A stretch of DNA of 64,000 bases from Polaromonas sp. JS666 (GTDB lineage: Bacteria > Pseudomonadota > Gammaproteobacteria > Burkholderiales > Burkholderiaceae_C): NCBI RefSeq assembly GCF_900103405.1, contig NZ_FNHX01000002.1, forward strand, positions 190,496-254,495. Direction: 5' to 3'. Below the pieces are notes generated by a model. It did no database searches and was not told where the DNA came from. It saw nothing but the letters and a program-made list of their open reading frames with translations. The translations under genes were made by a program, and so were the position numbers. Shown here piece by piece: positions 1-9,139 of this stretch (the stretch's first letter is position 1; each line of letters starts with the position of its first letter).

Positions 1-1041
1 GGCAATTTCGGGCTTGACGTTGGCCAGGCTGGCCTTGTTCGCGGTGGCGTAGCCCAGCTCGTTGGTCAGGGAGGCGGACACTTCAGGGCGCAGCGAGTAG
101 TTGATGAAGGCCAGCGCATTGTTGGGGTGCTTGGCATCCTTGGGGATGGCCAGGGTGTCAAAGAAGATCAGGCCGCCGGTGCTGGGCAGCAGGGCCTCGA
201 CTTCGTTGCCGCTCTTGTTTTCCAGCGCGCGGCCGCGGGCGATGTTGATGTCGCCGGCCCAGGCCAGGGCCACGCAGGCCTTGCCGCCGGCCAGGTCGTC
301 AATCATGGTGCTGGAGAACATGCGGATGTGCGGGCGCACCTTGGCCAGCATCTCGGCCGCCGCCTTGTGGTCGGCCGGGTCGTTGGAGTAAGCGTTCTTG
401 CCCAGGTAGTGCATGGCCGGCGGCAGCACTTCGGTGGGCGAGTCGAGGTAGGCGATGCCGCAGGCCTTGAGCTTGGCGGTGTAGACCGGGTTGAACACCA
501 GGTCCCAGGCGTTTTCCGGCATAGGGGTGGAACCCAGGGCCTTGGTGACCTTGGCCTTGTTGATGCCGACCGTGGTGAAGCTCCAGGCCCAGGGCACGAG
601 GTAGGCATTGCCCGGGTCAATGGTGCCCAGTTTTTCCATGATGGCCGGATCCAGGTTGCCATAGTTGGCAATTTTGGTTTTGTCGAGCTTGGCGAGCAGG
701 CCGCCGTCGATCTGCGGCTTGGCGAACACGGCGCCCGGCACGACGATGTCGTAACCGGTGTTGCCGGCGACCAGCTTGGCATGCAGGGCTTCGTTGTTCT
801 CGAAGGTCTGGTAGTTGACCTTGATGCCGGTTTCCTTCTCGAAGTTGGCCACCATGTCCTTGGCGACGTAGTCAGGCCAGTTGTAGACATTGAGTACCTT
901 TTCCTCGGCGGCCACGGGGGCCGGTGCGCTCGCGGCGGCGGCCGGGGCGGCAGCAGCAGGCGCTTCGTCTTTTTTACCGCAGGCGGTCAGTGCCGCCACC
1001 AGCATGGCCGAAAACGCCCAATACCCAAGATGCTTTTTCAT
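1..1041 (-). CDS. potF: Polyamine ABC transporter substrate-binding lipoprotein (PotF/PotD type), 3' end missing
   Basis: Periplasmic receptor that would capture putrescine or spermidine for an ABC importer. The 347 visible residues start at an ATG at 1041 behind a GAGGAG-like ribosome site. The N-terminus is a lipoprotein signal with lipobox LTAC (Cys21), followed by an Ala/Pro-rich linker of about 25 residues. The mature domain has the PotD/PotF pattern: VYNWPDYV at its start, then YDIVVPG and ALAWAGDIN further on. The C-terminus lies beyond the left edge. The ABC permease and ATPase genes would be expected just outside the window. Specificity for putrescine over spermidine is not established, so the symbol is tentative. 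The gene runs away from the acyl-CoA dehydrogenase, with 255 bp between them. Confidence 0.85.
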   Translation of the reverse strand, partial: MKKHLGYWAFSAMLVAALTACGKKDEAPAAAAPAAAASAPAPVAAEEKVLNVYNWPDYVAKDMVANFEKETGIKVNYQTFENNEALHAKLVAGNTGYDIVVPGAVFAKPQIDGGLLAKLDKTKIANYGNLDPAIMEKLGTIDPGNAYLVPWAWSFTTVGINKAKVTKALGSTPMPENAWDLVFNPVYTAKLKACGIAYLDSPTEVLPPAMHYLGKNAYSNDPADHKAAAEMLAKVRPHIRMFSSTMIDDLAGGKACVALAWAGDINIARGRALENKSGNEVEALLPSTGGLIFFDTLAIPKDAKHPNNALAFINYSLRPEVSASLTNELGYATANKASLANVKPEIA

Positions 1042-1296
1042 AATGTCCTCAACTCCTCTTATAAAAACTTGGAAGTAAAAACCAGGAAACACTAGCAAAA
1101 ATCAGACCGGAGCAATTGTATAAGAGGGTCGAAGGCACGGGAACCTTTCTTCCTATGCGGCCTTTGCATCAGGGCTTGCCGTGGGCCGCCCGGCAAATCT
1201 GCCTACAGCAGGACGGGCCGAAGGCGCTAGGCGCCTTTCCCCCTCCCCGCGTACGCTTTTGGGGCAAGCTTTCACTTCCCTTCCGAAAGACACCCC
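1042..1296. other. Divergent intergenic region potF / acyl-CoA dehydrogenase
   Basis: This 255-bp spacer holds the promoters of two divergent genes. A perfect 7-bp hairpin (1221-1227 with 1231-1237, loop TAG) followed by a pyrimidine tract lies near the dehydrogenase side; it could be a weak attenuator or part of the leader. I could not assign a convincing sigma-70 promoter. Confidence 0.4.
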
Positions 1297-3432
1297 ATGG
1301 GATTTTCCCGCTGGCTGGGCCGGGCCGCCATGAAACCCTTTGCCCGGGCATTGCCTGTGATGGGCGACACAGAGCGCGCCGCGCTCGAGGCGGGCACTGT
1401 CGGCTTTGAAGGCCGGCTGTTCTCCGGCCGGCCCGATTTCGGCGCCCTGCTGGCCGCCGGGCCCAATGTGCTCAGCGCCGCGGAACAGGCCTTTCTGGAC
1501 AAGGAAGTCACCGCGCTATGCGCCATGCTGGACGACTTCGCCATCGACCAGGCCGGGGACCTCCCCGCCGAGGTCTGGGCCTATCTGCGCGAGCACCGCT
1601 TCTTCGGCATGATCATTCCCGAGGCGCATGGCGGGTTGGGCTTCAGCCACTATGCCCATGCCGCCGTAGTCACGCGCATCGCCACGCTGAACATTTCCGC
1701 GGCCGTGACCGTCATGGTGCCCAACTCCCTGGGCCCGGCCGAACTGCTGCTGCGCTACGGCACGGATGCCCAGAAGCAGCACTACCTGCCGCGCCTGGCC
1801 GACGGGCGCGACCTGCCCTGCTTCGGGCTGACCTCGCCCTATGCGGGCTCCGACGCGGCTTCCATCCCCGACCGCGGCCTGCTGGTGGAGCGGGAGTTTG
1901 AAGGCCGGGTGGTACGCGGCTTCAGCCTGAACTTCTCCAAGCGCTACATCACCCTGGCACCGGTGGCCACCGTCGTGGGCCTGGCCTTTAACGCCATCGA
2001 CGAAAGCCTGCCCGAGGGCCAGCGCGAGCTGGGCATCACCTGCGCGCTGATCCCGGTGCCGCAACCCGGCATGGAGATCGGCCGGCGGCACCGGCCCATG
2101 GACGCGGCTTTCATGAACGGCCCTATCGAGGGCCGCGAGGTCTTCATCCCCATGGACTGGGTCATAGGCGGCGAGGCCCGGGTCGGCCAGGGCTGGCGCA
2201 TGCTCATGGAATGCCTGGCGGCCGGGCGGGCCATTTCGCTGCCGGCACTGGGCTCGGCCATGCAGCAGACCGCGCTCTTTGTCACCAATGGCTACGGCCA
2301 GGTGCGCGAGCAGTTCGGGCTCCCGATCGGGCGTTTCGATGCGATTGCGGGCGTGATCGCCGGCATGGCCTGCGAGCTTTATGCAACGGACGCCGCGCGC
2401 CGCTACACCGCCGCGGTGCTGGACCACGGCGAGCAGCCCAGCGTGGCCAGCGCCATCCTGAAGGTGCATTTGACCGAAGCCGGCCGCCGCGCCGTCAACC
2501 ACGGCATGGACATACTGGGCGGCAAGGGCATCATCCAGGGCCCTTCCAACCTGCTGTCCGTGGCCTACCGCGGCGCGCCGATCGCCATCACGGTGGAAGG
2601 CGCCAACATCCTGACCCGCTCGCTGATCATCTTCGGCCAGGGGGCGGTGCGCTGCCACCCTTACGTGATGAAGGAAATGCAGGCGGTGCGGGACAAAGAC
2701 GCCCAGGCGCTGGGCGAAGCATTGATCGGCCACGGCGGGCATGTGCTGCGCAATTTCTGGCACAGCATCGCGGGCGCACCGCTGCGGGGCACGCCGCCCG
2801 CGGGCCTGGAAAAGGAAGCCCGGCTGATCGCCCGCCTGAGCAGCCAGTACGCGCTCACCTGCGACCTGGCCATGGGCTTGCTGGGCGGCAAGCTCAAGCA
2901 CATGGAATTGCTGTCGGCCCGGCTGGGCGATGTGCTGGCCCACCTCTATATGGCCAGCGCCTGCGTCTGGCGATATGCCGTTGAAAAGGACGGCGACATG
3001 CTGCCGGTGGCCAGGGCCGCCATTCGCATGCAGCTCGACCAGGCCGGCAATGCGCTGGAAGCGCTCTATGCCAACTTTCCATCGCCGCTGCGCCGGGTGG
3101 TGGGCGCGCTGGTGCTTAACCGCAGCACGCGGCTGGCACCGCTGCGCGATGTCCAGCTGCTGGACCTGGCCAGGCGGCTACGCACCAACAATGCGCTCTT
3201 GCGGGGCCTGTGCCCCGACCTGGCCACGCCGGCCGGCGGCGGCTTGCGGGACTTGATGGATGCGCTGGCCCTGGCCGAACAGTTGGGGGAGGAAACGGTG
3301 GAGCTCAACAAGGCCGTGCGCCGCAGCGCGTCCATGGAGCGCGCCGCGCAGGCCTCAAGCAACCCTGAACTGGCCTTGGCCTACCTGCGTGCGGCGGACA
3401 AGGTCATCCAGGTCGACGATTTCGCGCCCTAG
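1297..3432 (+). CDS. fadE: FadE-type acyl-CoA dehydrogenase
   Basis: FAD-dependent enzyme for the first step of fatty acid beta-oxidation, acyl-CoA to trans-2-enoyl-CoA. At 711 residues it has the long FadE layout rather than the 380-residue form: an N-terminal helical dehydrogenase domain, a beta domain with GLTSPYAGSDA (about residues 174-184), a C-terminal helical domain with GGKGIIQGPSN, and a further roughly 240-residue FadE-specific tail. The segment ITVEGANILTRSLIIFGQG contains Glu434, at the place of the catalytic base in this superfamily. It is shorter than E. coli FadE (814) because the N-terminal membrane segment is missing. The gene converges on matB with only 6 bp between stops. 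Chain-length preference is unknown. Confidence 0.9.
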   Translation: MGFSRWLGRAAMKPFARALPVMGDTERAALEAGTVGFEGRLFSGRPDFGALLAAGPNVLSAAEQAFLDKEVTALCAMLDDFAIDQAGDLPAEVWAYLREHRFFGMIIPEAHGGLGFSHYAHAAVVTRIATLNISAAVTVMVPNSLGPAELLLRYGTDAQKQHYLPRLADGRDLPCFGLTSPYAGSDAASIPDRGLLVEREFEGRVVRGFSLNFSKRYITLAPVATVVGLAFNAIDESLPEGQRELGITCALIPVPQPGMEIGRRHRPMDAAFMNGPIEGREVFIPMDWVIGGEARVGQGWRMLMECLAAGRAISLPALGSAMQQTALFVTNGYGQVREQFGLPIGRFDAIAGVIAGMACELYATDAARRYTAAVLDHGEQPSVASAILKVHLTEAGRRAVNHGMDILGGKGIIQGPSNLLSVAYRGAPIAITVEGANILTRSLIIFGQGAVRCHPYVMKEMQAVRDKDAQALGEALIGHGGHVLRNFWHSIAGAPLRGTPPAGLEKEARLIARLSSQYALTCDLAMGLLGGKLKHMELLSARLGDVLAHLYMASACVWRYAVEKDGDMLPVARAAIRMQLDQAGNALEALYANFPSPLRRVVGALVLNRSTRLAPLRDVQLLDLARRLRTNNALLRGLCPDLATPAGGGLRDLMDALALAEQLGEETVELNKAVRRSASMERAAQASSNPELALAYLRAADKVIQVDDFAP

Positions 3433-3452
3433 CCTGTTTTAAGCAAACAGGC
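3432..3452. terminator. Hairpin between convergent fadE and matB
   Basis: Perfect 8-bp stem GCCTGTTT/AAACAGGC (3432-3439 and 3445-3452, loop 5 nt). It overlaps the last codons of matB and sits between the two converging stop codons, so it may end transcription in both directions. There is no long T tract. Confidence 0.45.
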
Positions 3453-4959
3453 CCTTGTATTGCTCGCGCAGCAAATTCTTCTGCACCTTACCCATGGTGT
3501 TGCGCGGCAGCTCGCTAACCACAAAACACTGCTTGGGAATCTTGAAGTTGGCCAGCCTGGACTTGAGTTCGCCCACAATCCGGCCGCCTTCCAGCGCGGC
3601 GCCGGGCTTGGCGATCACGACGGCCACGCCCACTTCGCCAAAATCCGGGTGCGGCACGCCGACCAGGGCGCTTTCGGCCACGCCCGGCATGTCGTTGATA
3701 TAGCCCTCGATCTCGGCCGGGTAGACGTTGTAGCCGCCGCTGATGATCAGGTCCTTGCTGCGGCCCACGATGACGATGTAGCCGCGCTCGTCGATCTTGC
3801 CGACGTCGCCGGTCTTGAAATAACCGTCCGCCGTGAACTCTTCTTTGGTCTTTTCCGGCATGCGCCAGTAGCCCTTGAAGACATTCGGCCCCTTGACCTG
3901 GATGCCGCCTATCTCGCCGGCCGGCAGGGGCTGCCCGTCGTCGCCCTGCACGCGCAGGCTGACGCCCGGCAGCGCAAAGCCCACGGTGCCGCCGCGCCGC
4001 TCGGCGCCCTGGTAGGGGTTGGAGGTCAGCATCACGGTTTCAGACATGCCGTAGCGCTCCAGGATCGTGTGGCCGGTGCGCTCCTTCCATTCGTTGAAGG
4101 TTTCGATCAGCAAGGGGGCCGATCCCGCGACGAAAAGACGCATGTTGCGGCAGGCCTCGCGGGTCAGGCCAGCTTCGGCCAGCAGGCGCACGTAAAGCGT
4201 GGGCACACCCATGAACACGGTGGCTTCGGGCAGCTTGCTGACCACCAGCTTGGGGTCGAACTTCGCGAGCCAGATCATCTTGCTGCCGTTGATCAGCGCC
4301 CCGTGGATGGCGACAAACAGGCCGTGCACATGGAAAATCGGCAAGGCGTGGATCAGCACGTCGCCCTTCTTCCAGCCCCAGTAGTCTTTCAGCACCAGTG
4401 CGTTGCTCAGCATATTGCCGTGCGTCAGCATGGCGCCCTTGCTACGGCCCGTGGTGCCGCTGGTGTAAAGAATGGCGGCCAGGTCGTCGGCCTGCCGCTG
4501 CACGGGTTCATGCCGGTCGCTGCAATGCGCGGCGCGCTCCAGCAGCGAGCCCGTGCGGTCGTCGTCCAGCGTGAAGACGTTGCGCGTGCCGGCCTTGAAG
4601 GCAATCTTGCTGACCCAGCCGAAATTCTTGCTGCTGCATACCACCACCGAAGGCTCGGCATTGCCGATGAAGTACTCGATCTCGGCGCTTTGGTAGGCGG
4701 TGTTGAGCGGCAGGAACACATAACCGGCGCGCAAGGTCGCCAGGTACAACATCATGGCTTCCACCGATTTTTCGACCTGCACCGCCACCCTGGCCCCCGC
4801 GGGCAAGCCCAGCGAGGCCAGCAGGTTGGCCACCATCGCGGTGCCCCGTTCAAGGTCGCGCCATGAATAGCGCAGGCCATTGTCGGTTTCGACGGCAACA
4901 TCGTCCAGCGAGGAAGGGAAGGCGGCTCGCAGTGCCGCGAACAGGTTATGGTTTTTCAT
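3439..4959 (-). CDS. matB: Malonyl-CoA synthetase (malonate-CoA ligase)
   Basis: ATP-dependent ligase converting malonate and CoA to malonyl-CoA. The 506-residue AMP-binding protein has the phosphate-binding signature YTSGTTGRSKG at residues 165-175, the A5-type segment ERYGMSET, a TGD motif in FKTGDVG, and the C-terminal catalytic lysine in NTMGKVQKN (Lys491). Features typical of MatB are VEKSVEAMMLYLATLRAGYVF and the SNPYQGERR-like segment following MSET. It is the last gene of an operon with malonyl-CoA decarboxylase, a Bug receptor and an enoyl-CoA hydratase homologue, overlapping the latter by 14 bp. The decarboxylase in the same operon supports malonate as substrate over other short acids; methylmalonate is also possible. 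Confidence 0.9.
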   Translation of the reverse strand: MKNHNLFAALRAAFPSSLDDVAVETDNGLRYSWRDLERGTAMVANLLASLGLPAGARVAVQVEKSVEAMMLYLATLRAGYVFLPLNTAYQSAEIEYFIGNAEPSVVVCSSKNFGWVSKIAFKAGTRNVFTLDDDRTGSLLERAAHCSDRHEPVQRQADDLAAILYTSGTTGRSKGAMLTHGNMLSNALVLKDYWGWKKGDVLIHALPIFHVHGLFVAIHGALINGSKMIWLAKFDPKLVVSKLPEATVFMGVPTLYVRLLAEAGLTREACRNMRLFVAGSAPLLIETFNEWKERTGHTILERYGMSETVMLTSNPYQGAERRGGTVGFALPGVSLRVQGDDGQPLPAGEIGGIQVKGPNVFKGYWRMPEKTKEEFTADGYFKTGDVGKIDERGYIVIVGRSKDLIISGGYNVYPAEIEGYINDMPGVAESALVGVPHPDFGEVGVAVVIAKPGAALEGGRIVGELKSRLANFKIPKQCFVVSELPRNTMGKVQKNLLREQYKGLFA

Positions 4960-5776
4960 GGCTCAGGCTGTCAGTGGTCATAGATTCAGCGGCCCGGCCG
5001 TCAAACCGGGGCTGGCGTTTTTCAGTAAAGGCCGTCACGCCTTCCCGGTGTTCGGGCGACGCAGCGTAGCGATAAGCACTTGCTGCCAGTTCCATCACGG
5101 CTTGCTCGCTGCCGGCCTGGGCCAACGCCCGCAAAGCCTGCTTGTTCAGCCTGGCGGCACCAGGCGCCAGGGCGGCGCAGCGTTCCACGCAGTCCATGGC
5201 CGCGGCGATCGCCTCATCAGCAGGTAGCACCTGGTTGAGGAAACCGCGCCGCTTCATCTCATCAGCGTCCAGCACTGCGGCCGCCAGCAGCATTTCGCGC
5301 GCGGTCAGCTCGCCCGCCGCACGCAGCACCAGCGCAGCTTCGCGCGGCGCCATCGGAAAACCGAGCCTGGCGATGGGCGCGCCGAACTTCGCATTGTCGG
5401 CCGCGATGCGGATATCGCAGCAGCTGGCAATCTCCAGGCCGGCGCCCATGCAGTTGCCGTCGATCTGCGCGACCATGGGCACATCGCAATCGAGCATGGC
5501 CTGCAGGCCGCCCCACACATCGCGCTCGTGAAAATCACGCAAGGCGGATTCTTCAAACCGGAAGCCGGCATATTCAGAGATATCGCCTCCCGCGCAAAAA
5601 TGCCCGCCCTCGCCCCGCACCAGCACACCGCGCACATCGCCAGCCTGCTGGAGGCCTTCGAAGGCCGCGCGCAGCTCGCGCCACATAGCGCGGCTCATGG
5701 CATTGAACTTGCCCGGATGGGACAGGGTCACAAAGGCCAGGGAGCCCTTCACCTCGAGTAAAACAGCTCCAGCCAT
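4946..5776 (-). CDS. Enoyl-CoA hydratase/isomerase family protein in the malonate operon
   Basis: Crotonase-fold protein of 276 residues; the ATG at 5776 is preferred to a TTG one codon upstream. Conserved crotonase elements are HPGKFNAMSRAMW (about residues 20-32), GHFCAGGDISEY (oxyanion-hole segment) and CMGAGLEIASCCDIRIA, which carries a Glu at the usual catalytic position. The fold covers hydratases, isomerases, hydrolases and decarboxylases, so the reaction is not fixed by sequence. Its place between the Bug receptor and matB, overlapping matB, suggests it acts on malonyl-CoA, a related acyl-CoA or a side product. Malonate operons from other bacteria are not generally defined by such a gene. 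Confidence 0.8.
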   Translation of the reverse strand: MAGAVLLEVKGSLAFVTLSHPGKFNAMSRAMWRELRAAFEGLQQAGDVRGVLVRGEGGHFCAGGDISEYAGFRFEESALRDFHERDVWGGLQAMLDCDVPMVAQIDGNCMGAGLEIASCCDIRIAADNAKFGAPIARLGFPMAPREAALVLRAAGELTAREMLLAAAVLDADEMKRRGFLNQVLPADEAIAAAMDCVERCAALAPGAARLNKQALRALAQAGSEQAVMELAASAYRYAASPEHREGVTAFTEKRQPRFDGRAAESMTTDSLSHEKP

Positions 5777-5783
5777 CAATCGG

Positions 5784-6782
5784 TCATTCGAGTTTGGCGC
5801 CGGAGGCCTTCACCACCGCCGACCAGCGCTTGACTTCGCTGCTCACGAAAGCGCCGAACTGCTGCGGCGTGAGGTTGCCGAAGTCCGCGCCGTTGCTGGC
5901 CCAGATGGCCTTGAGCTCGTCGGTGGTGGCGGCCTTGCGCAGGTCTTCGACGATGCGCGCCTGCACGTCGGCCGGCGTACCCTTGGGTGCCCACATGCCG
6001 TACCAGGTGGTCACGGTGTAGTCGGGCAGGCCCAGCTCACCGGCGCAGGGCACATCCGGAAATGCCGGGTTGCGCTTGGTGCCGGACACCATCAGCGCCT
6101 TGATACGCCCGCCCTTGATGTGGTTGGCCGAGGAACCCAGGCCGTCAAACATCATGTCGACATTGCCCGAGATCAAGTCCTGCAGCGCAGGGCCCGCGCC
6201 GCGGTAGGGAATGTGGGTAATGAAGGTCTTGGTCTGCTGCTTGAACAGTTCTCCGGCCAGGTGATGCGAAGTGCCCGCGCCGGCTGATCCGTAGTTGTAC
6301 TTGCCCGGTGCCTTGCGCACAGCTTCAAGATAAGCCTTGAAATCGGGGAACGGCAGGTTGCGGGGGTTGACCACCAGCACCTGCGGCACGTTGGCCATCA
6401 AGGCCAGCGGCACAAAATCTTTCTCGATGTCGTAGTCGAGTTTGGGATACATCGAAGGCGCGATGGTATGGTGCACCGCGCCCATGAACAGCGTGTAGCC
6501 GTCGGGCTGGGCCCTGGCTGCGATGCTGGCCCCCAGCGTGCCGCCGGCGCCGCCGCGGTTGTCGATGATGAGCTGCTTGCCGGTGAGCTTCGCGAACTGG
6601 GCGGAAAGGGGGCGGGCGAAGGCGTCAGTGCCGCCGCCTGCCGGGAAAGGCACGATCATCGTCACAGGCTTGGTAGGCCAGCCCGACTGCGCATGGCTGC
6701 CGAAGGACAGTGTCGCGGCGCCGGCGGCCGCGGCGCGCAAGATGTCGCGCCGGGAAGCCCGGGCATGAAAACTGAAAGTCAT
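5784..6782 (-). CDS. Bug/TctC-type periplasmic solute receptor of the malonate operon
   Basis: Extracytoplasmic binding protein of 332 residues for a tripartite tricarboxylate-type transporter. The N-terminus has a twin-arginine-like signal (SRRDILRAAAAG) ending near SHAQ. The mature protein begins WPTKPVTMIVPFPAGGGTDAFAR, the family hallmark, and contains IDNRGGAGGTLG and PDGYTLFMG. The ATG at 6782 follows an AGGAG. No TctA/TctB membrane subunits are adjacent, so it must borrow a permease encoded elsewhere. From its position, 7 bp upstream of the hydratase gene and downstream of malonyl-CoA decarboxylase, malonate or a similar dicarboxylate is the likely ligand (inference). Confidence 0.88.
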   Translation of the reverse strand: MTFSFHARASRRDILRAAAAGAATLSFGSHAQSGWPTKPVTMIVPFPAGGGTDAFARPLSAQFAKLTGKQLIIDNRGGAGGTLGASIAARAQPDGYTLFMGAVHHTIAPSMYPKLDYDIEKDFVPLALMANVPQVLVVNPRNLPFPDFKAYLEAVRKAPGKYNYGSAGAGTSHHLAGELFKQQTKTFITHIPYRGAGPALQDLISGNVDMMFDGLGSSANHIKGGRIKALMVSGTKRNPAFPDVPCAGELGLPDYTVTTWYGMWAPKGTPADVQARIVEDLRKAATTDELKAIWASNGADFGNLTPQQFGAFVSSEVKRWSAVVKASGAKLE

Positions 6783-6906
6783 TGTTGTCTCCTGTCGTTG
6801 TCGAAATCAGAAAAAGGCAAACCGGAAGTTCAAGGGTGATAAACCCGGCCCGCCGCCACCCAAACCTATCTTCAATACGTCCTCAACCGTGTTCTTAAGT
6901 ACACAT

Positions 6907-8373
6907 TCAAATGTACAAATCTTCGATGTCGCCTGACACGGGGATTTCCCCCTGTGCGAGCTGCGCGCGGTGCCTGTCCAGGCGCTTGAGGTCGTAGAGG
7001 TAATTCACCATGAGGCCGTAGGACTGCTTGAGCCCTTTCGGCGTGGGGTCGCCCGCCCAGTTGATGCGTTCTATGCGCGCGCCATTGCCCAGATGAAAGC
7101 GCGCCACCGGGTCCAGCGGCTTGCCCTCTTCCAGGGTCCGTCCCAGGTAATGGGCGGCGCAGTGCAGCAGCATTTTGCGCACCGGCGATTTTTCGCCGAG
7201 CGCGAGCGGATTCTCGATGGCCGTGAGTAAATGTCCCGCGCCGGGCGGCTCGAAACCCACGGCCCGGCCCAGCGCCGTGAGTTCTTTTTCACCCAGCTTT
7301 TCGAGCATGGCGCCGGCGTTCTTGCCCAGCCAGTTGCGAAAACCCGGAATCGGCGAAAGCGTGGCAAAGGTCTTGAGCTTGGGAAATTCTTCCTTCAGCG
7401 TCTCGACCACGCGTTTGATCAGGGAGTCGCCGAAACTCACGCCGCGCAGCCCCGCTTGGGTGTTGCTGATCGAATAAAAGATGGCCGTGGTGGCGCGGCT
7501 CAGGTCCGAAGGCGCGGCCAGTTCGTCGAGCAGCGGCATGATGTCGCCCGCAATCTGCTCGACCATGGCGACCTCGACGAAGATCAGCGGCACCTCGGGC
7601 AGGCGCGGGTGGAAAAAACCATAGCAGCGCCTGTCACTGTCGAGCCGGTTCTTCACGTCGGCCCAGCCCTTGATGTCATGCACCGCTTCGTACTTGATGA
7701 GCTTCTCGATCAGCGAGGCCGGCGAATCCCAGGTGATGCGGCGCAGGTCGAGAAAGCCCACGTCGAACCAGGTGGAAAACATGTATTCCATTTCCACGTC
7801 CAGCGCCAGGAGGCGCTTGTCGGACTTGAGGCTGGGCTGCATCTCGGCCCGCATGTCGACCAGGAACTGGATGCCGCCCGGGTAGACGCTGAAACGCTGC
7901 AACAGGCGCCGGCGCGGCGACACCGTGGCGCGCCGGTAGCGCACCTCGGCCACCGCCTCCTCGGGCGTGCCCACTGCCGCCGCGAACTGCGCCTGCGCGG
8001 CCTTGACCTTTTGCGGGTTGGCAACGAACTGCTCGCTCATGAGCATCCACAGGTCGCGCCGGCGCGCCGCCGTGGCGCCCTCGTACCAGGCCGCGATGGC
8101 CATGGCACGGCGGCCGCCCTCGACCTCGCTCACGCGCGGGTCGATGATGGCCTGCAGCTCCTGCAAGGTGCGGCGCAGCACGCGCGGCGACAGCGCCTCG
8201 TCTTTCTGGCTCAGCGTCGCCTGCAGCCGCTCATGCGTGCTGCGCGCGGGCAGGCTTGCGCCGGGCGCCGCTTTTTTGGCCGCCGGAGCGGCTGGCGCCG
8301 CCGTATTCCCCGCGGAGCCCTTGTCGCTGGTAAAGCGCGAAACGCTGCGGCTGAGCCACTCGGCGGCGCTCAT
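6907..8373 (-). CDS. matA: Malonyl-CoA decarboxylase
   Basis: Converts malonyl-CoA to acetyl-CoA and CO2. The 488-residue protein has a low-complexity Ala-rich N-terminus (about 1-45), a helical domain, and a GNAT-like catalytic domain. Family landmarks are FFHPRLPEVPLIFVEVAM, TAIFYSISNTQAGLRGVSFG, the serine in TLSPIPGF (Ser340) and the histidine in FHLGNGA (His427), matching the conserved catalytic Ser/His of the family. Its start overlaps the stop of the GntR regulator by 4 bp (ATGA), so the two are probably translationally coupled. With matB it makes a complete malonate to acetyl-CoA route. Confidence 0.93.
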   Translation of the reverse strand: MSAAEWLSRSVSRFTSDKGSAGNTAAPAAPAAKKAAPGASLPARSTHERLQATLSQKDEALSPRVLRRTLQELQAIIDPRVSEVEGGRRAMAIAAWYEGATAARRRDLWMLMSEQFVANPQKVKAAQAQFAAAVGTPEEAVAEVRYRRATVSPRRRLLQRFSVYPGGIQFLVDMRAEMQPSLKSDKRLLALDVEMEYMFSTWFDVGFLDLRRITWDSPASLIEKLIKYEAVHDIKGWADVKNRLDSDRRCYGFFHPRLPEVPLIFVEVAMVEQIAGDIMPLLDELAAPSDLSRATTAIFYSISNTQAGLRGVSFGDSLIKRVVETLKEEFPKLKTFATLSPIPGFRNWLGKNAGAMLEKLGEKELTALGRAVGFEPPGAGHLLTAIENPLALGEKSPVRKMLLHCAAHYLGRTLEEGKPLDPVARFHLGNGARIERINWAGDPTPKGLKQSYGLMVNYLYDLKRLDRHRAQLAQGEIPVSGDIEDLYI

Positions 8374-9038
8374 GATGCCACCCTGGAGCGCTGGTTGCGG
8401 GCCAGCTCGCGCAGCGCTTCGCGCTGGCGCGTCAGGTGCGTGCGCATGGCAGCTTCCGCGCCTTCGCTGTCGCGGCTCTTGAGGGCGGCAAATACCGTCA
8501 TGTGCTCAGACAGGCTTTGTGCCAGCCGGCCCGGCGCGTGAAGCTGCTGCAGCCGCGCGAGCTTGAGGATTTTGCGCAGGTCGGCAATGGCCTGCGCCAG
8601 CCAGCGGTTGTCGGCCAGCAGGATGATGGCCTCGTGGATCGCGAAATTTGTGGCGTAGTAGTCGTTGATGCGGCCGGCCGCCGCATGGCTGTTGAGGCGC
8701 TCGTGCAGGGTGGTCAGCGCCGCGAGGTCGGCGTCGGTCGCGTTGCGCGCCGCCTCGTAGGCGCAGCGCCCTTCCAGCAGCGCGATTACCGGGAAGATGT
8801 CGTCGAGGTCCTTTTCGGTCACTTCGTTGACGAAGCAGCCGCGCCGGGGTTCATGGCGCAGCAGCCCCTCGGAAGTCAGCACTTTGAGCGCCTCGCGCAG
8901 CGGCGTGCGCGAAATTTCCAGCCGCCCGCACAGCGCAACCTCGTCCAGAAAGCTCCCGGGCGCCAGCTGGCCCGCGAAAATTTGCTCGCGCAGGGTATCG
9001 GCGACCTCCTGGTGCAGTGAATTCTGGACAAGACGCAT
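8370..9038 (-). CDS. matR: GntR-family (FadR subgroup) regulator of malonate utilisation
   Basis: DNA-binding repressor/activator of 222 residues. The N-terminal winged helix spans about residues 8-75 (EVADTLREQIF, SRTPLREALKVLTSEGLL) and is followed by a FADR_C/FCD-type all-helical effector domain with the metal/ligand histidines expected in that group. An open frame continues upstream to a GTG at 9128, but a good promoter (TTGAAA at 9134-9139, TTAAAA at 9110-9115 on the minus strand, 18-bp spacer) would start transcription downstream of that GTG, so the ATG at 9038 is chosen. It is the first gene of the malonate operon. Malonate or malonyl-CoA as effector is inferred from context. Confidence 0.85.
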   Translation of the reverse strand: MRLVQNSLHQEVADTLREQIFAGQLAPGSFLDEVALCGRLEISRTPLREALKVLTSEGLLRHEPRRGCFVNEVTEKDLDDIFPVIALLEGRCAYEAARNATDADLAALTTLHERLNSHAAAGRINDYYATNFAIHEAIILLADNRWLAQAIADLRKILKLARLQQLHAPGRLAQSLSEHMTVFAALKSRDSEGAEAAMRTHLTRQREALRELARNQRSRVAS

Positions 9039-9109
9039 GGCATGACCCTTTGACTGACCCGGCCCGCCGGCACGGCGAACCCCTGCTGAAACTCGCTTTA
9101 CCGTCGGCG

Positions 9110-9139
9110 TTTTAACGCTCAATTCCACGGTAATTTCAA
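9110..9139 (-). promoter_or_regulatory. Probable sigma-70 promoter of the malonate operon
   Basis: On the minus strand, TTGAAA (9134-9139) and TTAAAA (9110-9115) are separated by 18 bp. The -35 hexamer lies inside the GTAATT repeat array, as expected for repression by the GntR protein. Confidence 0.55.

Noticed and set aside
127..1095. Plus-strand frame across the left edge
   Set aside because: Antisense to the polyamine-binding lipoprotein, which reads through the window edge without a stop and has a lipobox and PotF motifs.
9039..9128. 30-codon N-terminal extension of the GntR regulator from a GTG
   Set aside because: The predicted promoter of the operon overlaps this stretch and family N-termini begin near residue 31.
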